A stretch of 64,000 nt of DNA from Floccularia luteovirens (GCA_009739215.1 VSJF01000010.1:124001-188000); one strand, 5' to 3'. Shown: positions 22,529 through 34,586, counted from the first letter of the stretch. The notes: generated by a model from the letters alone, not told the origin. Program-made: numbers and translations.

Positions 22529-22704
22529 TATTGGAATAACCAAGGGCAGTATAAGCCCTGTTTATTATCTTTAATTGTTTGTTGCTTTGCTTTTTGCTTA
22601 TATAACTAGTAGTATAAATTTTTAGTAGCTTGCACTCATTAATATAAGGCAGTTTGGCATAAACTCTATCCACTCTTTTAAAAAGTCTACTATTTATTTC
22701 AACA
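22529..22704 (+). repeat. LTR-D, 3' copy (176 bp)
   Basis: TATTGGAATAACC...TTTATTTCAACA (first TG mutated to TA), followed by the target duplication CTCTC at 22,705-22,709. With the 5' copy it defines a 4.0-kb element. Confidence 0.82.
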
Positions 22705-22722
22705 CTCTCTAGAGACTCTCTT

Positions 22723-24424
22723 CATCAGCAAATCCTGTTTTTAGTCCAACTTGAGCCATAGTAAGCCATAGCACCTATAGTGATCCATAGTGACTCATAG
22801 TGATTTATAGATTTTGGCTATTTTTCATAGTAACCCATAATAGTCCATAGATTTCAGTTATTTTCCATAGCAACCCATAGTAACCCATAGTAGTCCATAG
22901 ATGTTGGTTATTTTCCATAGTATCTCATAGATTTTGGCTATTTTCCATAGTGACCTATAGTGGCCCATAGATGTCAATCATTTTCATAGTAACCCATAGT
23001 AACCCATAGTGATCCATAGTATTCCATAGTAACTCATAGTATTCTATAGTAACTTATAGTAGTCTATAGATATTAATCATTTCTATAGTATTCTATAGAT
23101 GCTATATAAATTTGTATAATGATGTATAGTAATCTATAGTATTTTGACTTAGAGTACTATTCCACTTTTTGGATTAGATAAGCAAAACATTAGACTTGGA
23201 CTTAGAAAGATTTTTAGACTTAGAAAAAAATTTTTTTTTGAAGTTTAAATTTTGACTTCAGCAAAGTCATGTGACCTGTGGCTGATGTGGCATACTTTGA
23301 ACTTCAACTTTTTTTTTGCTTCGAAGTTTTCAACCTTCATCTTTATAAGTTATTCTTTCCTCCTTTTCTTTTGACATTCTTTTCCTAGATTCATTCCATT
23401 GTCATACATCTTTGCCATATCTGCTTGTTGTCAGGACCTAGGGATGGAAGGAGTTGAGGAGATGTGATAGCTTAGGCATTTGGTATGTTTTGTGTCCGCT
23501 TTTTTCCTCTTTTTTTTTATGTTTTTAACTTTTTCCCTTGTATGTTTGACTTTTTCCTTCTTTTTTTATATATTTCCTCTCTTTCTAGTTATGTTTTCAA
23601 TTCTCCTTCTCTTGTTTCATATGTTTCCGACTTTTTTCCTTGTTTTTTCATATATTTTAAACTTTTTTCTTTCTTTCTATATGTTTCCGACTTTTTTTGC
23701 CTTTTTTGGTATGTTTCCAATCTTTCCCTTTTTTGTCATGTTTCTGACATCTTCTGTCTTTTCAGTTATGTTTTCCGACTTGATATTTTTTTTTTCAACT
23801 TGGTATATTTTTTTTATGTTTTTTTCTCTGACTTTTTATGTTTTTTTCTATGTTTTTTTTCAACTTTTTTTATGTTTTTTTATGTTTTTTTTTCCAACTT
23901 TTTTATGTTTTTTTTTCCAACTTTTTTATGTTTTTTTTTTCAACTTTTTATGTTTTTTTTCCAACTTTTTATGTTTTTTTGTCTGACTTTTTTTGTCTTT
24001 TTTTATTTCTTCTATGTAGTATTATATAGTAGTATGTAGTAATTGTAGTAGTAAAAATAAAATGAATATAATAAAATAAATAATTCAATAAAGTATATAT
24101 ACTATTATAGTAGTACTATGGAGCACTCCATAGTGCTCCATAGTGCTACAGGAGTGCTATGGAGTACTCTAGAGTTGGAAACCCATGCTATAGGTACTAT
24201 GGACACTATGGCTCACTATGGGTTACTATACAAATATCTATGGAGCACTATCTAGATGTCTATTCATCTATGGAGCACTACAGAAATACTTATGTATCTA
24301 TAAAGCACTATGGAGTGCTACTGGAGTGCTCTGAAGTTGGGAACCTATGCTATGGGCACTATGGGCACTATGGCACTATGGAGTGCTCCATAGTGCTCCA
24401 TAGTTGACCCAAGATTTGCTGATA
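22723..24424 (+). mobile_element. CATAG-repeat element, copy 1 (1.7 kb)
   Basis: Bounded by ATCAGCAAATC and its exact inverse GATTTGCTGAT. Inside: a left array of CCATAGTGACCCATAG-type units (22,750-23,120), a unique part with AGTCATGTGACC, a T-rich tract with repeated TATGTTTTTTTCCAACTT (23,480-24,010), and a right array of GGAGCACTATGG units (24,115-24,405). The copia-A leader at 36,160-36,185 supplies the empty site (CCCTTAACCAGG). No transposase was seen. Confidence 0.7.
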
Positions 24425-24607
24425 TTAACCAGGTAGAGACCCAGTGTTGCCCACTTTATCAAGTGGCCTAAATTATAATAGTTGACTTTGTTGACTCTAT
24501 GCAAGCCCTTTCTTGTTGTTGTAGTGCTCTTGTAGTCACTATGTTAAACATTATGCTAATGCTCTTAAATATAGCTCACCAACACCCCAACAAAACTCAA
24601 CACAAGA

Positions 24608-26085
24608 AATGTCTTCTCAAGTATTCCAGGCTGTATCCTTTATCTTTTCAGGCACTTATTGGTATGAGTGGAAGACCATGATGGTCAACCATCTCCAAGC
24701 CTCCCAGTTGTGGCAAGTTGTCTCTGGACAATGAACCCGACCCTCACCTAGGTCTACTAACCAGATAGATAAGTGTATGGTGGCTATTGCCTATGCATGG
24801 GACAATAAGGACAATGTTACCATTAGGGGTTTATGCGTCATCGTTTACTGGTCTTGTCATTGGGGTGTCCAGATTAGGGAATGGTTGGTTGTTGCCAGTC
24901 AGATTTCCCTGGCACAATAGTAGGTTATACTACTACACAGGTTACAAACCACCTATTGAGGTCTCTCTGAGGTCAGTTACAGAGGAGGGGACAGCCAGGC
25001 ATTTCAGGCTGTATGGTGTCATCTGTGCCACTATATACAATGATCCTGCCATCCTAGACAGGGAAGGGAGATTCACTTAGAGTGTCACAGAGGTAACAGA
25101 GTAATTGCCTGTATTAGAGGGTACTCGAAACTAAGATCAAGCTGAGGCTTGTCTATAGTTTTGTGCTACTTAAATATAAGTATGCTACTTCTAATTATAA
25201 CCTATTGTGTGCTTGCTCAGTAAGCTACAAGTCAATGCAGAGTCATATAGAAGTATCTACTAGTCATTTAGAAGCATATATAAGTCATTACGAGTTAAAA
25301 GAACCAAAGTGTGAGTCATATACAAAACGTGTACGAGAAAGTAGTAAACGAGGTGAGAACGCATTGCGCATGCATTCTAAAGTCCAGGGAGATAGCATGT
25401 ATCCAGATAAGGTCATAACAGATAATGCTGCCATTGGGCAATTGAAACAACATCTTTCCCCTGAGATACAAAACCTTGGTGCAAAGACCAGGTGTACTAC
25501 ATCCAAGAAGATGTGGGATTGGTTAGTAGAATAGTATGAGGTTAAGGAACTTGGAACCATCTTTGAGCTATATAAGAAGTTGAAAGACTTCAAGCTTGGA
25601 GGAGGCAACTATGAGCCTAATTTCCTCCACCTTAATAACATATTTGGGAGATCACAGCAAAATGACTGTGAAATCCCTGAGTTGTTATAGGCATTGATTG
25701 CATTATCCATAATTCCAGATAAATGAAATACCATAATCACCAATTTGCTGCAAAATAGAAATGCACAAACACTCAAATTAGTAGACATTATACAAGCTGT
25801 CCAACACCAGTTTTCTGGAACAAATATAACCAGAGCCACTACTGGTGATGGAGGACAGGCAAATAAGATGTTGAACATTAAGCTTAAACAAACAAACCCC
25901 CAATATAAAGACCAATCTAACAACAAAAAAGAAGACTCTCCCAAAGACAGTCAAAAGGGTGGTAAGAAGCAGCATGGTAGAAGAGGAAAAGGCAAGGGAG
26001 AGAAAGCAAAAGCAAAAGTAGCAGAGAAAGGAAATGAGGAAGAAAGTAGTTCACACATCACATCCATGGCTATCATGCTACATAT
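24608..26085 (+). pseudogene. Copia copy A gag, interrupted by LTR-E
   Basis: First part 24,608-24,814: MSSQVFQAVSFIFSG, YWYEWKTMMVNHLQASQLW and CMVAIAYAWDNKDN, parallel to the intact gag at 61,541. Second part 25,421-26,085: AAIGQLKQHLSPEIQNLGAK, MWDWLVE, FKLGGGNYEPNFLHL and a basic tail (KGGKKQHGRRGKGKGEKAKA). Stops in place of Trp/Arg codons show decay. It goes on to ORF2 at 26,507 after another LTR. Confidence 0.8.
24815..25420 (+). mobile_element. Solo LTR-E (606 bp) in copia gag
   Basis: TGTTACCATTAGGGG...GGTCATAACA with flanks GACAA (24,810-24,814) and GATAA (25,421-25,425). The uninterrupted gag at 36,720-36,745 gives the empty site. Confidence 0.9.
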
Positions 26086-26506
26086 TGTTGTGACAGCAAC
26101 TCCACATGATAGATTAGTAGTCATGTGATTAGTCATGTGCTCGTCAGTCATGTGTTGTAGACCTGATAAGATAAGATAAGGTCACACCTGTATAATGACT
26201 AAGATATAATGACACACATGGTCTAGAGCATTCTAGAGCTTACTACATACATACGTATGACTCATATTATGGAACGTGTATGACTCATGTCCTACCCGGA
26301 GTAGACACAAGGTGTTTCATGTATACACTGGTAACTACATTAGGTATTACACAGCCATGCCTATAATGTATATAACAAAGGTAGTAACGTCAATATACCT
26401 TGTCCAATTTACTTGGTAGTAGTCAGTAGTATAGCCCCTCTAAGCAACAGTAAGAACCCCAGGTAAGATAGTTTCTATCACTGTGTATGACAGGCGCTGC
26501 TCAACA
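26086..26506 (+). mobile_element. Solo LTR-A, long subtype (421 bp)
   Basis: TGTTGTGACAGC...CTGCTCAACA with CATAT on both sides (26,081-26,085 and 26,507-26,511). It lies between gag and ORF2 of copy A. Confidence 0.9.
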
Positions 26507-26511
26507 CATAT

Positions 26512-26855
26512 TTCATTAGTGAGTTGTATTGAGCCATCTAGTGCTCTGACTCCTAGACCTACTTTCTTGCAGGAAAATCCCCACAAGTTCTATACTCCAC
26601 CAGCTACTAGTACCTATACTGGTATGCAGGTGTTGAAACATCCTGAGACACCCTATCAAAGTATCAAAAGGAGTTGGAAACTTGTAGACCATGAAGGTCT
26701 GCCGTGATGGCCATAGCATCTTCATGTTCATGAGGAAACTATACTGTTATGTGAGCAGTTGGAACCCTCTACCTCTAGATTAGAGGAAGTACTGGAAGAG
26801 ATAAGTGAACCTCCCCCAAAATATTTTAAGATCAAATCCCCCTGAACCTTGGGAA
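26512..26855 (+). pseudogene. Copy A ORF2, first part
   Basis: Matches the open ORF2 at 62,357: ALTPRPTFLQENPHKFYTPP, then QVLKHPETPYQSIKRS and LVDHEGLP, then EEVLEEISEPPP. Broken by stops and by the LTRs at 26,856 and 27,326; it resumes at 27,218 and 27,694. Confidence 0.7.
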
Positions 26856-27217
26856 TGTTGAGCAGCCATCTGTGCATTGCATAGTGATAGGGACTCAGCC
26901 TTACCTTGTGCTTACTTAATCACACTCTTAGGGTTAGTGTTACTACTACTTATCTAGAAAGAACTGTTTTATTCTAAAGAGAGTAATGTCCTTATATACA
27001 GTATGGCTGTATGTATATATTTGCATATAATGGTCCATGCTCTGGTCTCCATAATCACATGTCTACTTCATAGAACCTTGTAGAAGGTTATAGAACATAC
27101 TTAGTCATACTGTATGTGATGCATAGGGCATAGATGGATGTAGTCATGTGACATATCACATGTGACTTATCATCTGACAAATTATGTAATCCATTATGTG
27201 ATCGTGCTGTTGCAACA
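26856..27217 (-). mobile_element. LTR-A inside ORF2, without target duplication
   Basis: TGTTGAGCAGCCATC...GCTGTTGCAACA. Left flank GGGAA and right flank CTACC differ. The sequences left and right of it overlap in content (both match the ORF2 PPAKRLR region), which fits recombination between two copies rather than simple insertion. Confidence 0.8.
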
Positions 27218-27325
27218 CTACCAAACATCTAAGAACCACCTCCTCTGAACCAGTGCATTATTTGGCATGATCTGATTCAGGTGATAGTATATCCCTTGGT
27301 TCAGAGGATGAGGATCAGGCATACC

Positions 27326-27688
27326 TGTTGAGCAGCGCCCTGTGTATCACATAGTGGAGAGGAACTGCCTTACCTTAGAGCTTACTTTATGACTTAGAGA
27401 CTAGTTACTAACTACTACCAATATAATTGGACAAGAGGCATAGTATAAAGTACAAGGTCCTTATATACAGATTTACTGTATGTGCATATTTGTAAATAGT
27501 GGTCTATGCTAGATAGTTCCATAAGTTACATATTCCTTGTAGAATATTGTAGAACATCAAAGAACATGCTTAGTCATAATGCATGTGACATATAAAGCAT
27601 ATGATGAGTGAGTCACATGACTAGGTCATATGACATATCACGTTACATGAATTATGCGATCCTTCATGTGATAGTTGCTATTGCAATA
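27326..27688 (-). mobile_element. Solo LTR-A in ORF2
   Basis: TGTTGAGCAGCGCCC...TTGCAATA (CAACA changed to CAATA), flanked by ATACC at 27,321-27,325 and 27,689-27,693. Confidence 0.88.
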
Positions 27689-27693
27689 ATACC

Positions 27694-28830
27694 CATATCC
27701 CACTAATGGTTGGACAGAGGTGGAAGTTCACAAGGAGATTATACAAGCTGCTGAAATTGAGAGAGTCCTAGATGCTCTCGAAGCTGGCAATGAGAGTGAA
27801 AGGCAAGTATCTTCATTAGCTCCAAAGTAAATCCAAAGTCTGATTATAACAACAGTGCCCTCTTCAGCGAGTAAACTGAATGGCATGCAGTAAAATGGGC
27901 AGATTATTTACCCTGTCACATGTATCCTTTGTTTAATGATATATACATTGTTTAATGATGCTTAAAAATGGGAAAAGCAGAGAGCTCCGATTCTTTAATT
28001 GTTAGAGATCTTTTTAGACAATAAGTCAATAAATGAATAATAGAACTTTGTTGAAGCATAATACTAGCTCCAAAGATCATAATACTCATCACTGTCTTCT
28101 CTATAAGACTTAGCTTAAAGAGTATTATCCAATAAAGACTTGTCACAAGTAGTTATACTGCAGACTTTTACTTGTGAAGAATATAGAGAGGTTGATTCAT
28201 TAACATGGAACCCTTTTACTCAATGATTGAGCTACTACTTGCTCTCAAAGAGTAATCTTTGTTGCAAAACAAGATAATATTATAGAGAAAATGAAATCTC
28301 TCATCTTAATTGACTATGAAAGTATGCTTTCTTATTGAATAATTGGTGAAATTCACATGGTGATGCTAATTTAAGTAACAGGTCATCCATTTTTGACTCT
28401 GATTTGCTCTGTGGAGAGCAAATATGTAAGACTCTCCTTCCTAAGCTTGAAACACAGCTTCTGTGTTGGTCAACAATACCAACATTTAAGCAGATTTCTA
28501 GTCACAGGTATCAAAGTAGAATATTCTCCCTTGATGACTCAAACAGTCTCATGCAAGCACTACATCAAGCTACTGCATTCATCTAATTGAAGGAATATAT
28601 TGTGAAATAAATTCCAATCTTGCTATATGAAGAAAGGGGTGACAAGATATGAAGCATTCATTAAGCATAGTGTACATGGATTGCTGCATTATTTTGTGCA
28701 ACTCAGCAGTGTGTAAAATAACCAGAAGACTTAAGTGTCCTAGCATATTGCTCTTTAACATCCAAACACTGATGGAAGAGAAATTCTTTAAATGATCTAA
28801 ATCTATGTGGTTCAAGATGGAAATCTAAAC
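27694..28830 (+). pseudogene. Copy A ORF2 end and conserved tail
   Basis: GWTEVEV-type sequence and IERVLDALEAGNESERQ finish ORF2 near 27,810. The following 1 kb (27,830-28,830) is shared with copies B (52,640-53,760, reversed) and C (62,939-64,000). Short open stretches such as LLPKLETQLLCWSTIPTF exist in all three, but no frame is open in all and no domain is recognised. Confidence 0.6.
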
Positions 28831-29388
28831 TGTCTCAAATTTTATTGAAGTGGACTTGATAAATTGTCTCTCTGTTAATTGCAGATGACTTTGTCACTCT
28901 AATGAGTTGATGACTTTTTATTGAATACCCTAAATGGAGATAAGGACTAATGCTGAAAAGTATATCCACAACAATAACTCTCACTTCAATCCAATTCCAA
29001 ACAAAAGCAGATATTATCATAACAATAAGATCCAGCCCTCTAATGAGGATAGGTGATAGCTTTGAGATTTATCTTGCTCCCTCACAAAACATTTGATAGC
29101 TTTGAGATTTATCTTGCTCCTCACAAAATTGATTAATTAAGATTCCATTAAATCAGATATTAGACTTAGGAAAATTCCTAAGATTTTTGGTCAAGAAATT
29201 AGTTGATTGCTTGACTAAAATATTACTTGTCAGCAAAATATTCTCCCAATTGTCTACAAGAACATCACCATTCTTATCCATTAGAAGAGTCTGACAAGAC
29301 TCCTATTCACTTTCATCTCTCTTGCAGGACTATCAGCACTACATCAAGCTGCAGATAGGGATCAAACTTGCATAATAAAATTATAAAA
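28831..29388. other. AT-rich stretch, no gene seen
   Basis: No recognisable coding. It holds a short tandem duplication: GATAGCTTTGAGATTTATC occurs at about 29,054 and again at about 29,096. Confidence 0.4.
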
Positions 29389-30290
29389 TGTTGAGCAGCC
29401 ATCTGTATAGTGCATAGTGATAGAAACTCAAGTCTTACCTTGTGCTTACTTAATCTTACACTTAGGTCAGTATACTACTACTTATCCAGAAAGGACTGAA
29501 TATATTCATATGTAAAGAGTGTCCTTATATACAGCTTTACTATATGTACATATTTGGCATAGTAGTTCCATGCACTATTCTACATAATCACATGTCTAAC
29601 TCATAGAACCTTGTAGAAGGTTGTAGAACATGCTTAGTCATATGGCATGTGACATAGAGCATAGATGGATGTAGTCATGTGACACATCATGTGACATATC
29701 ACGTGTGACTCATCACCTGATGAATTATGTAATTCATTATGTGATCATGCTGTTGCAACATATCTCTTTACTTAGTACACTATATGATGAGATAACTCGA
29801 ATTATTTAGGTTCTAAGTAGATACTTAAAAAGTATACAAGGCAGCATTTGGATCACCTGGTGCTTAGTGTGTTGTTCTGCGATTGAATCAGCAAGAATAA
29901 GCATATACGAGCTTTTGAGAATATTTTCTGGTGCACCCAGGTTAGAAGATGCAGCTGGTCTGCGAAATACTTCAGTAGGAACACTTTATGTTTAATCTGT
30001 CTGCAACTAAGTCAGCAAGATGTTATGTCCAGGAAGCAATGAGTAGCATGTCTCTCTAAGTTTAAATAATATAATAAGACAATGGAAAGTGATGTAATTA
30101 GCTTAATCCACTGAATGGAAATCTCAATATGAGTTTATGATTTCTGCAACAAAGTCAGGCAAGAATTCAAGCATGTCAGCACCAATTGGGTGATCTCAAT
30201 AGAGTTTCAGGATGCACTTTTATTTTAGGTAGCAAGTGATGTAATATCTGTGATTGCACCATGTGTTATAAGGACTAAAAATGCTTTGAG
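29389..30290 (-). repeat. Left arm of a large LTR foldback
   Basis: LTR-A (29,389-29,760; TGTTGAGCAGCC...TGTTGCAACA) plus about 530 bases of the internal sequence normally lying upstream of the 3' LTR. The whole arm is the inverse of 31,460-32,363, recognisable over its full length (for example CAGCATTTGGATCACCTGG against its inverse near 31,895). Confidence 0.85.
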
Positions 30291-31459
30291 TTGAGATATA
30301 AAAAGTAGTACCTAGTCGGGAAACCAATTCATGCAGTGATTGCATGAAACCTCTGGTGAATAACTAGATTCAGGTTGAAGTCCATTGATAAGGAATTAAC
30401 TAGTAACCAATCTGGAAATCAGACAAAAACACAGGCATCCTGATCTATCTAGCTATCTTGATCATACTAAATATGACACCCTGAAAATTGCACTAGGAAC
30501 ATAGATGTTGTATTATACAATGAGACTACTTAGCTCAGAATGAGGGGTGAACTGACTTTGCACTCACTGCACTTTGCATGATAATTAAAGCTTTGCATCA
30601 TCAAATATTTCTATACAATTTGTGATTCTATCAGCGCTTTCATCAGCTGCAGATAATCTAAGTCATTAGTTCTTAATGCATATTAGGAGAACCCACACAC
30701 TACTCCAATTTTGCTCAAACACAATGTTTACTAAATTAAGATATCTACACCAAGGTTGAGGATATTAAGAAACAAATGATGTGTATGACTATGTCTGATA
30801 GTTATACTTTGCATGACTAATTGTGAACTGATATCTCACAATTCAAAGAAGTCACTAACTTCTAAGAATATGCTTGTAGAAATCTAAATACAACACAAGT
30901 CAAGGACACAAGTAAGTGATCTATATATGCCACTCTACTCTAGTATAGTAGAAACATCTCAATGAGTTGTTGAAGAAATCTTGACTCTCACAACTTAGTA
31001 AAAATATGTCTATCTGTTGCATTGATATGCTTGACTATGACTTAATTGTCTAGACATAGGTCTTCTTCTAGACTCACAATCAAGAAGTTAAGTAAACTCA
31101 TAAAAGTAAGGTTAAAGTACAAGACCTGGATTTGAGATTGAGCTAAAGCATTACTCTGCATCCACCATCAGGAGTGTAATAGCTCACTTAAAACAAGTTG
31201 AAGTCTATAACTCATCTCTCTAGACAATCTTGGAACACCTGAAATTATAAGTCTTATTGGAAAAAGCTGTATCTAATCTTTAAGAGACTTTAAAAACATA
31301 AACAACAATTAGTGCTAAAGACTATAAACCTACAAGTTAAAATCTAGTCAAATACTCAAGATAAAATGCCGAATCATACTAGGGCTAATCTAGCAAAGAT
31401 TTAAGAAATGTACAAATAAACCCAAGGGTATTGGAGATCCATAATCCTTGTAAGCCCTG
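30291..31459. other. Foldback loop, unclassified
   Basis: 1,169 bases between the inverted arms, AT-rich and closed in all frames. It may be decayed copia coding; no motif could be read. Confidence 0.4.
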
Positions 31460-32363
31460 CTCAATGCGTTTTTAGTCTTATAACACATGGTGCAATCACG
31501 GATATTACATTGCTTGCTGCCTAAAACAAAAGTGCATCCTGAAACTCTATTGAGATCACCCAATCAGTGCTGATATACTTGAATTCTTACTGACCTAGTT
31601 GCAGAAATCACAAAACTCATATTAAGATTTCCATTTAGTAGATTAAGCTAATTATATCACTTTCTATTGTCTTATTTATATTTAAACTTAGAGAGAAGTG
31701 CTATACATTGCTCTCTGGACATAATGTCTTGCAGACCTAGTCACAGACAGATTAAATACAAAGCATTCCTGCTGAAGTATTTTGCAGACCTAGCTGCATC
31801 CTCTAGACCCAGGGCACATCAGGAAATATTCCTAAAGCTTGTATATGCTTATTCTTGCTGATCTAATTGCAGAATGATGCACTAAGCACCAGGTAATCTA
31901 AATGCTGCCTTGTATACTTTCATTAAAGTATCTACTTAGAATCTAAATGAATTCAAGTTATCTTATCACTATAGTGTACTAAGTGAAGGGGTGTGTTGTG
32001 ATAGCATGATCACATGATGAATTATATAATTTGTCAGGTGATGAGTCACATGAGATATGTCACATGATGTGTCACATGACTACATCCATCTATGCCCTAT
32101 GTCACGTGCCATATGACTAAGCATGTTCTACAACCTTCTATGAGGTTCTATGAGTTAGACATGTGATTATGTAGAATAGTGCATAGACTATTATATGCAA
32201 ATAGGTACATACAGTAGAACTGTATATAAGGATGTTACTCTCTTTTATAATAGACAATCCTTTCTGGATAAGTAGTAGTATACTAACCTAAGAGTGTGAT
32301 TAAGTAAGCACAAGGTAAGGCTGAGTCTCTATCACTATGCAATACACAGATGGCTACTCAACA
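31460..32363 (+). repeat. Right arm of the LTR foldback
   Basis: Internal sequence with a short ORF (FLLKYFADLAASS), polypurine tract AAGTGAAGGGG at about 31,981-31,991, then LTR-A 31,994-32,363 (TGTTGTGATAGC...CTACTCAACA). Outer flanks TAAAA and GTTTT are not a duplication. Confidence 0.85.
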
Positions 32364-32702
32364 GTTTTCTGTTTCTTGTCTCATTGGTCTTATTACTCAT
32401 TGAGGTATTGATGGGAGTGATATATTGTTGTTAACTTCCATTAGTTTGTTCCACCCAGATGCTTTGGGTATGCTCTTTCATTTTGCAATTTGTTAGTGTG
32501 TTAGGGTTTTTGTAAGTTGATTAGGGATTGGGATGGGATGCAGCAGTGTTTATTTGACTGAAGTAGTTATATATTGAAGTTTGGAAGTTTCAGGGTATGC
32601 TTCTTGTTCATTCCTCTTTGACTTGGTATTTTAAGTGATAGTGCTCCTACTACAGCTAGCTGTTCTATTAGCTTATGAGTTACATGGGTCTCTTATGTTA
32701 TA
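32364..32702 (-). other. Possible LINE-like remnant
   Basis: About 340 bases with no open frame. It sits with 34,587-34,776 and 35,156-35,714 around inserted elements, so the three may be one interrupted non-LTR element; only the last has a readable motif. Confidence 0.25.
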
Positions 32703-34586
32703 CATCAGCAAATACCAGTTCATCTATGGACATCTACACAGCACTCCATAGTACCCATAGTGGTCCATAGTAGGCCATAGAGGCCATAGCATGGGGTTAC
32801 TCACTCTAGAGTGCTGTGTAGTACTCCATAGTATATAGGAGCTGCTGTGTAGTGCTCCATAATATATAGAGGATACTATGTAGTACTACATAAAGCTATC
32901 ATAGTTATCTATAGTACTATAGAGCACTCCATAGATGCTCATAGCATACTATAGATGACTGTAGTAGTCTATAATAGCCTGTAGTACTATGGAGTACTCC
33001 ATAGATGCTTATAGTACTTCATAGTGCTATGGAGTATTCTATAGATATCCATAGTATGCCATAGATAACTATAGCAACTATGAAATGGAATAATTATATA
33101 TTTATATTTGGAACACTTCATTAGATTATTCATTATTATTATATTCATTTTTATTATATATATTATACAACTATCTAAATAGTACTATATGTTACTATAT
33201 AAAGATAGAAAAAAAAATAGAGAAAAAGTTGGAAAATATATATAAAAAAAGAGACAAAACATATGAAAAAATATATATAAAAAATATAAAAAAGACATAT
33301 GTTTTCTAACTTTTTCTATTTTTTTATTATGTTTTTTCATATATTTTCTGAGAAAATATATAAAAAAGTTGGAAAACATATGAAAAAACATATAAAAAGT
33401 CAAACTAATATATATAAAAAAAGAAAACATATAGAAAAGTTGGACAACATAATAAAAGAGATAGAAAACACATAATAAAAGAGGAAAAAAGTTGAACATA
33501 TATGAGAATATGTTAAAAACATAATAACAAAGAAGAAAAGAGAAAAAAAACATATAAAAAAGACATAAAGTCAGACCAACATACCAGATTGCCTCTTCTG
33601 TTATCCCTACAACTCCTTCCACCATAGGCTCTGACAAAGAAGAGTAAATGAACCTAGAAAGATATAGAATAAATCAGTAAGAGAAAAGAAAAGAAATAAG
33701 TACTTACCTGGTAGGTGAAAGTTGAGGAAAGAGGAGGAATGAAAATTTTGAAGCAAAAAAAAGAGTTGAAGTCCTGAAGTATCTTACATAATCACAGGTC
33801 ACATGACTTCTCTAAAAGTCAAAATTGAACTCAAGAAAAAATTTTTTTTTCCAAGTTCAACAAGTCTGATGTTTTGCTTATGTAATCCAAAAAGCAGAAT
33901 ATTCTTCTAAGTCAAATTCTACATACTTGCTATATACACTAAGTAGATAGTTATGTAATTCAATTGAAGATAGCAAATCTAATCTAATCTAATCAGATAA
34001 ATTCTTATCATTATTATCTATATATTTATTGTTGAATATTATCAATTTTTTATAATATCTATGGAGCACTATAGAGTACTATGTAAATTGATTATATCTA
34101 TAGAATACTATAGAAAAAGTTGAAATACTATAGGTTACTATAGATTACTATAGAAAATAGCCCATATCTATGAGTCACTATAGATCACTATGGAAAATAA
34201 CCTATATCTATGGCTCACTATAGGTTACTATGAAAAATGGCCCATATCTATAGATCACTACAGGTCACTACAGAAAATGGCTCACATCTATGAGTCACTA
34301 TAGATTACTATAGAAAATGGCTTATATCTATGGGTTATTATAGATCACTATGGAAAATAGCTAACATCTATGGGTTACTACAAGGTTACTATGGAAAATA
34401 GCTCATATCTATGGCTTCACTATGGGTTACTATGGGTTACTATAGAAAATGGCCTATATCTATGGGTCACTATAGGTCACTATAGATTACTATGGAAAAA
34501 GGCTTACATCTATAACTCTCTATAGGATACTATGGAACACTATAGATACTATGGCCACTACAGACTAAAACTAGTGTTTGTTGATA
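32703..34586 (-). mobile_element. CATAG-repeat element, copy 2 (1.9 kb, reversed)
   Basis: Ends ATCAGCAAATA and TGTTTGTTGAT (imperfect inverted repeat). Layout is the mirror of copy 1: GGAGCACTATGG array (32,720-33,070), A-rich tract with repeated GTTGGAAAACATAT (33,200-33,560), a unique part with GGTCACATGACTT, and a long TCACTATAGGTTACTATGG-type array (34,060-34,560). Confidence 0.7.

Larger units (their letters stand above)
18259..28830 (+). mobile_element. Copia copy A (LTR-A family), plus strand, heavily nested
   Basis: The order in the original is LTR-A5, PBS, leader, gag, ORF2 and tail. It is split by element D (into the leader, duplication CTCTC), the CATAG element (leader, 22,723-24,424), LTR-E (gag, 24,815), LTR-A (26,086), LTR-A (26,856) and LTR-A (27,326). 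Gag starts MSSQVFQAVSFIFSG near 24,608. The tail can be followed to about 28,830 by comparison with copies B and C. The KDZ fragment's left flank before 18,259 is GCCAA; no matching 3' LTR with that flank was found. Confidence 0.75.

Noticed and set aside
22740..23130. CATAG arrays as a CRISPR or telomere-like array
   Set aside because: Units vary in length and sequence, have no constant spacer, and lie inside a mobile element with defined ends.
23480..24039. Long Phe/Tyr-rich readings (up to 184 codons, FFYVF repeats) that look like a membrane protein
   Set aside because: They are translations of the T-rich repeat core of the CATAG element, open in all three plus frames at once; a low-complexity artefact.
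29389..32363. Foldback as one complete copia element with two LTRs
   Set aside because: The LTRs are inverted, both arms carry the 3' end, and the outer flanks TAAAA/GTTTT are not a duplication.
33185..33637. 150-codon minus-strand reading rich in Phe/Tyr
   Set aside because: It is the same repeat core in the reversed copy of the CATAG element.
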